A stretch of 59,998 nucleotides of DNA, taken from contig JAEWRW010000045.1 in assembly GCA_023398815.1 (NCBI GenBank), positions 1 to 59,998 of the forward strand, given 5' to 3'. Made by a program: the position numbers and the translations under genes. The stretch's first letter is position 1, and each line of letters starts with the position of its first letter. The DNA is from Bacillota bacterium. GTDB taxonomy: Bacteria; Bacillota; Clostridia; Christensenellales; UMGS416. The notes under the pieces were generated by a model. The model saw nothing but the letters and a program-made list of their open reading frames with translations, searched no databases and was not told the origin of the DNA. Shown one piece after another: positions 17,376-27,565 of this stretch.

Positions 17376-18158
17376 ATGAAAAAGCACTCTATGTTTCAGA
17401 GTACAGCATTATTCATTGTTCGCATTATAGTACTTGCGTCGATCCCCTTTCTCTTTTATTACTGTATGTCCAAAGGCTTTATCGCAATTACAAGCACTGC
17501 TCCAAATTTGTCAGATGTTATAATCAGCATTTCTACAAGTGCTTTAGCAGCACTTATAACAATTTATACATTTAGAAAAACGATAAAAAGCACGTATGAT
17601 ATTTTCAATAAACAAAAGCAGACCGATCAAGAAGCCCGCATTGTGGTATGGAAACGAGAACAACACATGACAACAATCGAATGTCTTCAGCGGATCTCCT
17701 TGTTATTGGGGCCATCAACCTTCAAAAACCTAGATATTTTCCCTCCATACGATGAAAAGATGACAACTTCACATTATGACGAATATGAATATCGCTGCAC
17801 ATTAGTCCTGCAAAATTTCATGGAGATAAAAACAATGTTACAAGTACTCTCTCTAAACCAAACGAATTATCCAGATGAGATGAACACTATATTTGAGCAG
17901 TATATTTCAATTGTAAGCCGTATGCTAATTGAGTATGAGAAAAGAATATGGATTATACTCTCCTCCCTAGCACATTGCCGGTACGTAGAGCTGAGTGAAA
18001 CAAAAAAGAAGAGTGATGCTGCAAAAGACAAATTTTACCAAGCTCTAACAAAGTGTGTAGAAATAAAGAAACACGAATACCTTGAAAACATAGAAAAAAG
18101 CTCACAAACCATTTTGGAGCAGGGTAACAAATACATTCAGAGCATCACCACAAAATAA
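17376..18158 (+). CDS. AT-rich membrane protein of unknown function
   Basis: A 260-aa protein with two N-terminal membrane helices (~9-30 and ~41-63), a junction TFRKTIKSTYDIFNKQKQTDQ and a ~190-residue, mostly helical, charged cytoplasmic domain ending in a Lys-rich coiled region. The ATG at 17376 follows GGGGGAGA. Base and codon use are sharply AT-richer than all neighbours (ATA, AAA and TTA codons common), and the gene sits between repeat arrays, so recent horizontal transfer is likely. I recognise no family; similar two-helix proteins appear among uncharacterised accessory and defence genes. Confidence 0.75.
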   Translation: MKKHSMFQSTALFIVRIIVLASIPFLFYYCMSKGFIAITSTAPNLSDVIISISTSALAALITIYTFRKTIKSTYDIFNKQKQTDQEARIVVWKREQHMTTIECLQRISLLLGPSTFKNLDIFPPYDEKMTTSHYDEYEYRCTLVLQNFMEIKTMLQVLSLNQTNYPDEMNTIFEQYISIVSRMLIEYEKRIWIILSSLAHCRYVELSETKKKSDAAKDKFYQALTKCVEIKKHEYLENIEKSSQTILEQGNKYIQSITTK

Positions 18159-18179
18159 GGCAAGTCCTGACAATGGATC

Positions 18180-18280
18180 CAGCGTCACCTCGTCCGCATA
18201 CTCCAAGTTCGACCCGACCTGCACGCCCTGCGCCAGACGGGTGACGACTTCTCTTTACGGTTTTCCAACCGAGCGTACCG
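18180..18280 (-). pseudogene. recR 3'-end fragment, copy 1
   Basis: Read on the minus strand, 18245-18180 encodes VTRLAQGVQVGSNLEYADEV followed by TL, the C-terminal signature of recombination mediator RecR. It breaks off into unrelated sequence right after TL. Upstream similarity to copy 2 continues to about 18280 but is frameshifted. There is no room for the zinc finger or Toprim core, so this is a dead remnant. Confidence 0.65.
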
Positions 18281-18288
18281 TCTCCACG

Positions 18289-18596
18289 GGGCGCGTTGTG
18301 AAATTCTCCCTGGCGGCCGGCAGCACTCTACTGGCGACAGAGGGGCGGGATGTTTGAGCCTTTCCGTTGCGGAGCATAAGGAAAGGCGAGTTACCGCCCT
18401 CTGGCACTCAGCCTGTGCCGGTCGCCAGGTCTGGGAAGTTCACCCGCGCCCCGGGCGTTTTTGGGTACTTTTGGCGCCAGCCAAAAGTACCGCCTACGGG
18501 CCTTACGCCGCATCCGGCGGCTATGGCGTTGCGTTGCAACACCATCACAGCCCTCGGCCTTGGCGCCATCCGGGCGCCTAGGCCCGCGGCAGGCGC
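18289..18596 (+). repeat. Family A element, copy 3
   Basis: Plus-orientation copy directly abutting recR fragment 1. Central hairpin stem CCTTTCC/GGAAAGG; then the palindrome GTACTTTTGG...CCAAAAGTAC; then hairpins GCCGC-ATCCG-GCGGC (18507-18521), a near-palindrome ATGGCGTTGC...ACCAT (18523-18545) and GGCGCC-ATCCG-GGCGCC (18562-18578). Confidence 0.85.
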
Positions 18597-18649
18597 GTCT
18601 CTCTGTCCGTACCCAAAAGTAGCGCCATTATTTCCAAACCATCCGACCG

Positions 18650-18690
18650 AAAAAAGAAGATGGCCGGTCACCTTGCCGTGCTGCCATCTT
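18650..18690 (-). terminator. Terminator copied with recR fragment 2
   Basis: Minus-strand stem AAGATGGC/GCCATCTT followed by CTTTTTT. It lies just past the stop codon of the recR remnant and probably is the original recR terminator. Confidence 0.55.
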
Positions 18691-18721
18691 GTTCTGCTCT
18701 ATTATGTTGAGCCAGAAGGTG

Positions 18722-18856
18722 CTAGACCTCCCTGCGCCCCTCTAAAGCCCGCGCCAGCGTCACCTCATCCGCATACTCCAAATCCGACCCGACCTACACG
18801 CCCTGCGCCAGGCGTGTGATGATATCTCTTTGTTTCTCCCAACCAAGCGTCCCGTC
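18722..18856 (-). pseudogene. recR 3'-end fragment, copy 2
   Basis: The minus strand reads IITRLAQGV-stop-VGSDLEY, then ADEVTLARALEGRREV and a normal TAG stop (18724-18722). This is the RecR C-terminus with an internal TAG where copy 1 has CAG. Only the last ~40 codons of a ~200-codon gene are present. It retains the natural 3' end and a terminator, so a segment containing the end of an intact recR elsewhere was duplicated here. Confidence 0.7.
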
Positions 18857-19280
18857 TTTCGGGGTGCGTTTCGAGTTTCTCCCGGGTTGCTTGGGCGAGC
18901 AGCCAGGATGCAGGGCCGAGCAGTGCGTGCAGCACACGACCAGCCCTGGCGACCGGCGGCAGGAACCCGGCGACAGCACTCGGGTCTTGCGCGTGCATCC
19001 AGCACGCTATGGCGTTGATGCGCAACGCCATCACGGCGTGAAACGGTTGGCACCCATCCAGGGTGCCCGGTGCGTTTTGGGTCCTTTTGCGCTTCATAAA
19101 GGAATACCCGCGGCAGCGCCGTACCCTGAACAAATCGTTGAGCGACAGTTGAAGTCTGAACTCGCTCACAACACTAGTCCGGTTGAGCGCCATTACCACT
19201 CAATCCCAGCCCCTTCCCCGCAGTTGACGCACCCCACCCCCCAGGGGTATGCTTCGTGTGCAAATATGAATGGGCGGCTG
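18857..19280. repeat. Hairpin array before the JAB-domain gene
   Basis: No gene seen. Contains a GGGCGAGCAG-type hairpin region (about 18888-18945), GCGTGC-ATCCA-GCACGC (18991-19007) followed at once by stem ATGGCGTTG with loop ATGCG (19009-19031), and GGCACCC-ATCCA-GGGTGCC (19049-19067). Confidence 0.75.
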
Positions 19281-19300
19281 CCCGGTGGGGGGTGTGAAGC

Positions 19301-20020
19301 ATGTGGTTGGTTCGGCTGGCGGTGCTGGCCCTCGCGGCCTGGGCCGCGGCGGAGGGCGTGTATTATCTGACCCATCGGCGTCCCCTGACCGATGGGGAGG
19401 TCTTCCGCCTGGCTGCCCACCGCCGCCGCCGCACCGTGGCGTCGTACTTCCGCTTCACCCGGCAGGAGGTGGCCGTGCACCGGGCCTTCAAGGCCGGCAT
19501 GAAGCCCTCCGGCAGGATCTATGTGGTCAACGAACGGCTGGAGGACATGCCCGACCTGGCGGCGGCGCTCCTCAAGGGCAAGAAGCACGAGTGGATGGTC
19601 ATTGCCTTTGAGCGGGGGCGGCGCGTCACCCACCTCTATGTGAACAAGGGGCCGGACAACGAAAGCGTCTCCCTGCTCTGGGAGCCAGAGTCCATCGTCC
19701 GCTTTGCCCGCCAGCAGGGCTGCACGTCGCTTCTCCTCTTCCACAACCACCCGAACCCCAACCCCGGGCGGTACGACTTCACCCGGCCCAGCGGCACCGA
19801 CGTCGAGTCGGCCCGGCAGTTTGCCGGCGTGTTGCTGCCCCAGGGCATCAACCTCATTGAGTTCGTCTGTGAGCGCGGGCAACACTATCAGTATTTCGAC
19901 GCCGTCTCCGAACACTTTCTGCCGGTGGGGCAGTTCTCCCAGGAGATCCGCAAGGCCAACGGCACCAGCCCCCGCGCCAACTACCGCCTGCACCGGGAGC
20001 TGCGGCGGAAGGTGCGCTGA
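19301..20020 (+). CDS. Membrane-anchored JAB/RadC-like metalloprotein
   Basis: A 239-aa protein with an N-terminal membrane helix (~3-22) and a JAB/MPN domain (~65-205). The JAMM zinc motif is intact: HNHP with His148 and His150, then TRPSGTD with Ser164 and Asp167; Glu97 (KHEW) is a likely catalytic Glu. The segment HNHP...PSGTDVESARQFAGVL is closest to RadC-type JAB domains, but the N-terminal helix-hairpin part of RadC is missing and a membrane anchor replaces it. Start ATG 19301 follows GGGGGGTG. A membrane-tethered isopeptidase or peptidase activity is inference. Confidence 0.8.
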   Translation: MWLVRLAVLALAAWAAAEGVYYLTHRRPLTDGEVFRLAAHRRRRTVASYFRFTRQEVAVHRAFKAGMKPSGRIYVVNERLEDMPDLAAALLKGKKHEWMVIAFERGRRVTHLYVNKGPDNESVSLLWEPESIVRFARQQGCTSLLLFHNHPNPNPGRYDFTRPSGTDVESARQFAGVLLPQGINLIEFVCERGQHYQYFDAVSEHFLPVGQFSQEIRKANGTSPRANYRLHRELRRKVR

Positions 20021-20161
20021 AGGGCTGGCACCGCCGTGCGGTACACCCGCGTGGGCACTAGGAAGCACCGGACGGTGTGATGGCGGGGCTTTCCAAGGGG
20101 TGAAGTCCTCTTGGGTCTGGGGCCAGCCAAATGAGCTTGTGCCAACGGTTCGGCATTTAGA

Positions 20162-20382
20162 GACGGCGCTGCCGCGCAGCGGTACTTTTGACGGCGCCAA
20201 AAGTACCCAAAAGCGCTTTGGGCACGGACGAGTTTCCTAGACCTGATGACCGGCACGAGGCTGAGTGGCAGAGGGCGGTAACTCGTCTTTCCTTATGCTC
20301 CGCAACGGAAAGGCTCAGACATCCCGCCCCTCTGTCGCCAGCCAAGTGCCGCCGATCATCAGGGGGAAACTCAAACGTGCCC
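20162..20382 (-). repeat. Family A element, copy 4
   Basis: Minus-orientation copy with central stem CTTTCC/GGAAAG and the outer palindrome GTACTTTTG...CAAAAGTAC. It faces copy 5, so the pair forms a large inverted repeat around 20383-20500. Confidence 0.85.
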
Positions 20383-20500
20383 CGAGGAAACCAAAGAAAA
20401 CGGCCCAAGGGGACTTCGCCCCCTTGGAATCCCCAGCAGGACACAGCCCGGGATTTGTGGCATATTAGGCAACTCCTTCGTCGTTTCCTCGGCTTCCAAC

Positions 20501-20795
20501 GGGCGCGTTGCGAACTTCCCCCGGACGATCGGCGGCAGAGAGCAAAGCGACAACGGGCGGGATGTTTGAGCGGGCACATTGTGAAACAATGTACCCGCGA
20601 GTTACCGCCGTTGCCTCTCAAATTCGTGCCGGTCGTCCGGTCTAGGAAGTTTGCCCGCGCCCCTAGGCGCTTTTGGGCACTTTTGGCGCCATCCAAAAGT
20701 GCCGCCTACGGGCCTTACGCCGCATCCGGCGGCTAGTGCGATGCGAGCATCGCACTCACGGCCCTCGGCCTTAGCGCCATCCAGGCGCCTAGGCC
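20501..20795 (+). repeat. Family A element, copy 5
   Basis: Plus-orientation copy. The central hairpin is entirely different from the others (CGGGCACATTGT, loop GAAA, partner ACAATGTACCCG) but the flanks are the same. It ends with GCCGC-ATCCG-GCGGC (20719-20733), stem AGTGCGATGC with loop GA (20735-20756) and GCGCC-ATCCA-GGCGC (20774-20788). Confidence 0.85.
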
Positions 20796-20978
20796 TAGCG
20801 GCAGCGTCGCCTCCTTATACAAACAGGTGGGCGACAACGAAGCACCACGGCACCGTTGTTATCGCAGCCGTCATCCACCACCATCACTGCCCCGTGCTTG
20901 ACGCCCCTACCACCCGGGGGTATGCTTCCAGCAAATGGGTGTGCGGGTAAGCCGCCGCCCCGCACAGGAGGTGACACA

Positions 20979-21404
20979 ATGACCCCGAAAACCAGAAAGC
21001 TGCTGTGCATCGGCGTGCCGCTTGCGGCGTTGGTTGTTGTGGTGGTGGTGCTGGCTCGCACGTTCCTGCTTACCCACCCGCCCGCCGGCCCGGTGGTGCT
21101 GCACTGCTGGGATGGTGAAAAGGCCATCGCCGTGACGCTGCCCGACGACGAAGCCCAGCGGGTACGTTCCATCTTCACGGGCAAGCTCAAGTACCCAGAA
21201 TCATATGCCTGCGGCTTTTCTTCGGAGAGTTCCGTGGAGATCGGGGGCCGCCTCTACTGCCTGGCCTGGGACGGCTGCACCGCTGTGCAGTTCGGGGAGA
21301 GTGAGGACATTGCGGGCACCTTCATAAGCATTTCTCAACGGGACTTGGATTGGCTGGCCGACCTCATCGAGAAACACGGTGGCGTCTATCCTCCGTTTCA
21401 GTAA
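20979..21404 (+). CDS. Single-pass membrane protein of unknown function
   Basis: A 141-aa protein: short basic N-terminus (MTPKTRKLL), one membrane helix (~9-30, VPLAALVVVVVVLARTFLL) and a ~110-residue extracellular domain. Start ATG 20979 follows CAGGAGGTG. The C-terminal part (GTFISISQRDLDWLADLIEKHG) looks like a small alpha/beta fold. No known family was recognised, and it is not obviously coupled to fucI, whose start is 143 bases downstream. Confidence 0.75.
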   Translation: MTPKTRKLLCIGVPLAALVVVVVVLARTFLLTHPPAGPVVLHCWDGEKAIAVTLPDDEAQRVRSIFTGKLKYPESYACGFSSESSVEIGGRLYCLAWDGCTAVQFGESEDIAGTFISISQRDLDWLADLIEKHGGVYPPFQ

Positions 21405-21546
21405 CGACGCCCCGCAGAGGCCCCCTTTCCCCCTTTGTACAGACACCTCCATCCTATACTTTTGCCCCGCCCGGTGGTAGAATCGGGGGGACTGAACCGG
21501 GGGCCTCGCGCCCCCGTCGCCACCACAGCGCAAAGGAGGGAACCCC

Positions 21547-23370
<1,824 letters not shown>

Positions 23371-23640
23371 GGTCGCTTGCCGGGTGCGTTGCCGTACGTC
23401 GCTTGCGTCGCTGCGCGACGGGTGCTTTGCCTTTGACAAAGCACCATAAGCTAGTACGGTTGTGGGGGGGGGGGGGGGCGGCGCGCCCCCCACGGCTTGC
23501 TCGGCCTATGGGCCGCTGTACGGCGCGGTGAAGCGGTATCGCCGAGGTCGCTTCGTCCCTCCCCCGGGGCTGGGGGAGGGGTTGGGGAGAGGGTCTCCTC
23601 GGCTGCGTGGCTGGCTTCCAGCCATGTGATGGCTCTCGTC
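23371..23640. repeat. Gap with G15 tract and CCCTCTCCCC hairpin repeat
   Basis: Holds an uninterrupted run of 15 G (23464-23478), a duplicated fucI end (23498-23553), and the dispersed hairpin CCTCCCCC/GGGGGAGG followed by GGTTGGGGAGAGGG (23556-23600). Confidence 0.7.
23498..23553 (+). pseudogene. Fragment of a second fucI 3' end
   Basis: These 56 bases match 23323-23378, the end of fucI plus eight bases. The peptide CSAYGPLYGAVKRYR is identical, but several codons differ synonymously (TCA/TCG, GCT/GCC, GGG/GGC, GCA/GCG, AGG/CGG) and the stop TGA is CGA here. Confidence 0.7.
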
Positions 23641-23647
23641 TTTTAGG

Positions 23648-23864
23648 AAACGCGCTGCGCTGGGCGGCACTTTTGAAGCGCAAAAGTGCCCAAAACGCTC
23701 TTGGAGGCGCGGACGAACTTCCTAGACCGGACGACCGGCACCGATTTAGAGGCAGAGGGCGGTAACTCGCCTTCCCTTATGCTCCGCAACGGGAAGGCTC
23801 AAACATCCCGCCCCTCTGTCGAAGCTGCGTGCTGCCAGTCGCCCGGGGGAAGTTCGTAACGCGC
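23648..23864 (-). repeat. Family A element, copy 6
   Basis: Minus-orientation copy; central stem CCTTCCC/GGGAAGG, outer palindrome GGCACTTTTG...CAAAAGTGCC. It is followed by another CCCTCTCCCC-type hairpin repeat (about 23913-23955). Confidence 0.85.
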
Positions 23865-24080
23865 ACGATGGGATTGGTCGCCTAACTTGCACTGCGTAAC
23901 CCCAGGTTCCCGCCGCCCCTCCCCCAGGCCTGGGGGAGGGGTTGGGGAGAGGGTCGCCTCCGGCTGCGCACAACAGACCGAGGGCGGAGGAGAGTTCAAA
24001 CAACTGGGGTTCCGCAGGCCGCCCCACCCCACAGCCACTTGGTTGCATTCATTCCATTCCCACAAACAGGAGGAACACAC

Positions 24081-24962
24081 ATGAAAGTATTGCCCCAACG
24101 GTACGTGATGGGCTCCCGCGAGGCCTACAGCTACCTGGAGACCGTGGACGTGGCCACCGGTGAGCGCCAGGTGCTGGCCGAGTTCCCCTACCTCATTGAG
24201 GCCCCAAACTGGACGGCCGACGGCAAGTCTCTCGTCTACAACAGCAGGGGCAAGCTCTATCGTTTTGATCTTGCCAGCCACGAGAGCACGGCCATCGACA
24301 CCGGCTACTGCGTCTACTGCAACAACGACCACGTGCTGGCCCCCGATGGCACCGGCGTGGCCGTGAGCCACCAGGCCGCCGAGGACGGCCAGAGCCGGGT
24401 GTACGTCATCCCCTATGACGGCAGCGGCCCACGGCTCATCACACCCGTCGCGCCCAGCTACCTGCACGGCTGGTCGCCCGATGGCAAGACCCTGGCCTAC
24501 TGCGGCGAGCGCAACGGGCAGTTTGATATCTACACCATCCCCGTGGGCGGTGGGGTGGAGACGCAGCTGACCGACGAGCCGGGGCTGGACGACGGGCCGG
24601 AGTATTCGCCCTGTGGCAAATACATCTGGTTCAACTCCACCCGCAGCGGCCTGATGCAGGCCTGGCGGATGGAGGCCGACGGCCGGAACCCCACCCAGAT
24701 GACCAACGACCCCGAGGGCAACTGCTGGTTCCCCCACGTGTCGCCCGATGGCAAGCTGGCGGCCTACATTGCCTACCGCCGGGGCGACGTGGCCCCCAAT
24801 GACCACCCGGCTGACAAGGACGTGGAGCTGCGCGTGATGAACGCCGACGGCACCGGCACCCGCACGCTGGTCAAGCTCTTTGGCGGGCAGGGAACTCTGA
24901 ACGTCAACAGCTGGGCGCCGGATAGCAAGACCTTTGCGTTTGTGAGCTACAAGCGGAGGTAA
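24081..24962 (+). CDS. TolB-like beta-propeller protein
   Basis: A 293-aa protein without signal peptide, made of repeated WD40-like/PD40 blades: NWTADGKSLVYNSRGKLYRFD, GWSPDGKTLAYCGERNGQFD, EYSPCGKYIWFNSTRSG, HVSPDGKLAAYIAYRRGD and a final SWAPDSKTFAFVSYKRR. Such six- or seven-bladed propellers bind proteins or sugars, as in TolB or DPP-IV N-domains. The ATG at 24081 follows CAGGAGG. Its cytoplasmic location and position after fucI suggest carbohydrate handling, but this is guilt by association only. An efficient terminator follows. Confidence 0.82.
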   Translation: MKVLPQRYVMGSREAYSYLETVDVATGERQVLAEFPYLIEAPNWTADGKSLVYNSRGKLYRFDLASHESTAIDTGYCVYCNNDHVLAPDGTGVAVSHQAAEDGQSRVYVIPYDGSGPRLITPVAPSYLHGWSPDGKTLAYCGERNGQFDIYTIPVGGGVETQLTDEPGLDDGPEYSPCGKYIWFNSTRSGLMQAWRMEADGRNPTQMTNDPEGNCWFPHVSPDGKLAAYIAYRRGDVAPNDHPADKDVELRVMNADGTGTRTLVKLFGGQGTLNVNSWAPDSKTFAFVSYKRR

Positions 24963-25019
24963 GCTGAATGCCTTTCGCGGCGAGCGAGAGGGCGAAGGAA
25001 CCTAAACCAAAGTGGAAAG

Positions 25020-25051
25020 AGGCCCGCCGACGGTTGTCGGCGGGCTTTTTG
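25020..25051 (+). terminator. Terminator after the propeller gene
   Basis: Stem CCCGCCGAC/GTCGGCGGG, loop GGTT, then CTTTTT. Confidence 0.9.
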
Positions 25052-25236
25052 GTTAGGGGCGGGAGGTACGGCCAAGAGGAGCTTTTTGCTTATTGAAAGT
25101 GGTCACGACCAACGGTGAGCTGCCGCCCGGGCGATGCTTTTTGATAGACCGGTTTCGGCGTAGAGTCAGTGCCGGTAAGTCTTTATGGCATCGGCTTCAA
25201 TGGGCCTAGCCTAGGTATCTATTCCGTATTCTTAGG

Positions 25237-25461
25237 GAACGCGCTGCGCTGGGCGGCACTTTTGGATGGCGCCAAAAGTGCCCAAAAACGCCTGGGGCGC
25301 GGGCGAGTTTCTTAGACCGGACGACCGGCGCGGGGCTTGGGAAGCAGAGGGCGGTAACTCGCCTTTCCTTATGCTCTGCAACGGAAAGGCTCAAACATCC
25401 CGCCCCTCTGTCGCCAGCCAAGTGCCGCCAGTCGCCCGGGGGAAACTCGCAACGCGCCCCG
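25237..25461 (-). repeat. Family A element, copy 7
   Basis: Minus-orientation copy with stem CCTTTCC/GGAAAGG and the outer palindrome GGCACTTTTGG...CCAAAAGTGCC. It begins at the conserved edge CGCGCTGCGCTGGGCGG. Confidence 0.85.
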
Positions 25462-25509
25462 ATTGAGAACGGGAAAACGCCTAAAGGGATTGCATCCCAT
25501 CGCATTGCT

Positions 25510-25862
25510 CCGCAATGCCCGCCCTGCTCTCAACGATTCTGATGAATCGTCTGCCGCAGGGCTGGTCGCAACTTTCGGTTGCTGCTCGCCCCTGCATCCT
25601 GGGCGGGGATAACATTCCTTTGGAATCCCTGCCGTGGCTTGAAGCAGTGCGAGCGCAAAATTCCGCAGCCGCGAGGCGGTTATCCGCCCGCGGCACCTTT
25701 CACCCGGTTCGTAGCACTTGGCCCTTCCCGCCGCAGCGGCGTCTCCACCGTATAAGCCCGCACGACCAAGGCAAACGAAAGCCGCCCGGCGGCGTGTACG
25801 TCGGGCGGCTCCAATTCACTCGTGCCGAGTTCTCCAAACTCGCGGCGATCGCGTAAGCGGTC
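25510..25862 (-). repeat. Palindrome cluster plus family C element copy 1
   Basis: Contains the ACGATTC palindrome with loop ATCA (on the minus strand) near 25530-25547, a GGGCGAGCAG-type hairpin (25560-25592), and a family C copy (about 25665-25862) with hairpin GCCGCCCG...CGGGCGGC and the edge CGCGGGCGGATAACCGCC. Confidence 0.7.
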
Positions 25863-25882
25863 GCCGCGAAAGGGAACTTGCG

Positions 25883-27253
25883 CTACTGCGCAAGTTCCCG
25901 AAAAGCGTGCGCATAGATGCGCACGGCCTGCAGGAAGTGCTCCTCGCTGATGTGTTCGTTGACCATGTGGGCGCACTCCTCGTCGTCGGCAAACATCATG
26001 CCGTAGGCCACGGCGCAGGGGAGCTTGCGGGCGTAGGTGCCCCCGCCGATGGCCACGGGCTCGGCCCGGTCGCCGGTGATGTCGTTGTAGAGGTCGGTCA
26101 GGGTCTTGACCAGCATGTGATCTTTGGGCAGATTGAACCCCTGGTCGTGCTCCATATCCACTGCGCGCACGCCGTTGGCGGCGGCCGCCGCCGGAAGGGC
26201 GGTGTAGATCGTCTTCTGCACGTCCACCTCCACGGGGTGGCGCATGTCGAGCTTGGCGCGGATGACGCCGTCAGCCATGTCAATGACGCCCAGATTCAAG
26301 GTCAGCGCGCCGGAGACGTGGTCGCGGCAGTCCACCCGCAGGCCAGCACCGTCGGTGGCGGCGCAGCAGCGCCACAGGCCTTCGGCGGCGTCGCGGGCGG
26401 GGTCGCCCTCGGGCAGCACGCGGCGCAGGCCGTCGAGCAGTGCCACAATGGCGTTGCTGCCGGCGTCGGGGGTGCTGGCGTGGGCCTGGCGGCCGGTGGC
26501 CAGCATGCGCCACTGCCCGTCGGTGAAGTCAAGCCCCACCCCCGGCGGCAGGGGCTCGTCGAGCAGGGGCTGGTCGCGCAGCAGGGCCTCGGCGCGGTTG
26601 GGCACCACGTTGGTGCGCGTGCCGCCGCGAATGCCGGTGAGCAGGCTCCCCGCCCCCACATCGGCCAGCAGCGCGGCGTGGGCAATGGTCTTCTCACAGT
26701 GGATGACCGGGAAGCCGGCGTCCGGCGACCAGGCCATGTCGGGGGCTTTATTGCTCTTGAGGTAGTGGGTCACGCACTTCATGCCCTGCTCCTCATCCCC
26801 GCCGAAGATGAACACCAGCTTGCGGTGGAAGGTGGCCCCGGCGGCCATCGCCGCGCGCAGGGCATAGACCGACGCCACCGCCGGGCCTTTGTCATCGATG
26901 ATGCCCCGGCCGTAGAGATGGCCATCCTCCACCGTGAGGCCGTAGTCCTTCACCCGCCAGCCCGTGCCGGCGGGCACCACGTCCACATGGGTCAGCACGC
27001 CCAGCGTCTGGCTGCCCACGCCCAACGTCGCTTCGCCCACCATGCCGTCGATGTTGCGCGTGACCATGCCGGCCTGCTGGCAGATGTCCAGAATGCAGTC
27101 GAGCGCCTCCTTCACCTGCGCGCCGAAGGGTGCGTCGGGCTGGGGCTCGCCGGTCACGCTTTCGATGGAAAGGAGCCGGTCGATGTCGCGGTACATCTCT
27201 GGCTTGTGGTCGTTGAGCCAATCAACGACCTTGCGGTCAAATTCACGATCCAT
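25883..27253 (-). CDS. pepV: Dipeptidase PepV (M20 family)
   Basis: A 456-aa di-zinc peptidase that releases amino acids from dipeptides in the cytoplasm. Metal and catalytic residues are in place: HVD at 89-91 (His89, Asp91), bridging Asp120 in GRGIIDDKGP, catalytic and metal Glu154-Glu155 in GGDEEQG, the second Asp in DAGFPVIHCEK, and a late His near 430 in CAHMVNEH. The lid domain occupies ~185-340. ATG 27253 follows GAGGG. It has its own extended -10 promoter, although a small zinc-ribbon gene lies just upstream on the same strand. Length is close to the Lactobacillus enzyme. Confidence 0.93.
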   Translation of the reverse strand: MDREFDRKVVDWLNDHKPEMYRDIDRLLSIESVTGEPQPDAPFGAQVKEALDCILDICQQAGMVTRNIDGMVGEATLGVGSQTLGVLTHVDVVPAGTGWRVKDYGLTVEDGHLYGRGIIDDKGPAVASVYALRAAMAAGATFHRKLVFIFGGDEEQGMKCVTHYLKSNKAPDMAWSPDAGFPVIHCEKTIAHAALLADVGAGSLLTGIRGGTRTNVVPNRAEALLRDQPLLDEPLPPGVGLDFTDGQWRMLATGRQAHASTPDAGSNAIVALLDGLRRVLPEGDPARDAAEGLWRCCAATDGAGLRVDCRDHVSGALTLNLGVIDMADGVIRAKLDMRHPVEVDVQKTIYTALPAAAAANGVRAVDMEHDQGFNLPKDHMLVKTLTDLYNDITGDRAEPVAIGGGTYARKLPCAVAYGMMFADDEECAHMVNEHISEEHFLQAVRIYAHAFRELAQ

Positions 27254-27283
27254 AGGCAACCCTCGCTGTATAGTAATGGAAAC

Positions 27284-27292
27284 AGTATACCA
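27284..27292 (-). promoter_or_regulatory. Extended -10 promoter of pepV
   Basis: Minus strand TTGTGG-TATACT: a TGN motif directly before TATACT, no clear -35. The same TTGTGG-TAnnnT form precedes the GH42 gene at 43604. The leader would be ~24 bases. Confidence 0.5.
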
Positions 27293-27316
27293 CAACGGAG
27301 GGTGGGCGGGTGCGCC

Positions 27317-27478
27317 TTAGAGGATGGTCAGGTCGTTTTCGGCATTGAGGCAGTGCTGGCAGTAGCCATCGAAGTGGCGCTCGCAATCGCGGCACAGATA
27401 TTGGCTGCAGGAGGGGCAGGCGCCCATCTCCTTGAGTTCAGCGGGCTTGCCGCAGGAGGAACAGATGACACGTGTCAT
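27317..27478 (-). CDS. Tiny eight-cysteine zinc-ribbon protein
   Basis: A 53-aa protein with four CxxC pairs: C6-C9, C21-C24, C29-C32 and C40-C43, so two zinc sites in cross-brace or tandem order. The ATG at 27478 has AAGGAGCG upstream; the TAA is at 27319-27317. It ends 63 bases before pepV on the same strand, so it may share transcripts with it. It is recognised only by its cysteine pattern; similar mini zinc-ribbons occur in Clostridia without assigned function. Confidence 0.75.
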   Translation of the reverse strand: MTRVICSSCGKPAELKEMGACPSCSQYLCRDCERHFDGYCQHCLNAENDLTIL

Positions 27479-27565
27479 GGGGGTCGCTCCTTGTCAACAA
27501 AATATGGGTTGCCTGCCAAAACAGGCAAGCGACCCTAGTGTTGCCGGGGCGGGCAAATGCATACG

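Noticed and set aside
20383..20500. Transposase remnant between inverted family A copies
   Set aside because: No transposase-like peptide is readable in any frame.
25718..27538. Plus-strand open frame across pepV
   Set aside because: It is a shadow of PepV, whose metal-binding residues are all present on the minus strand.
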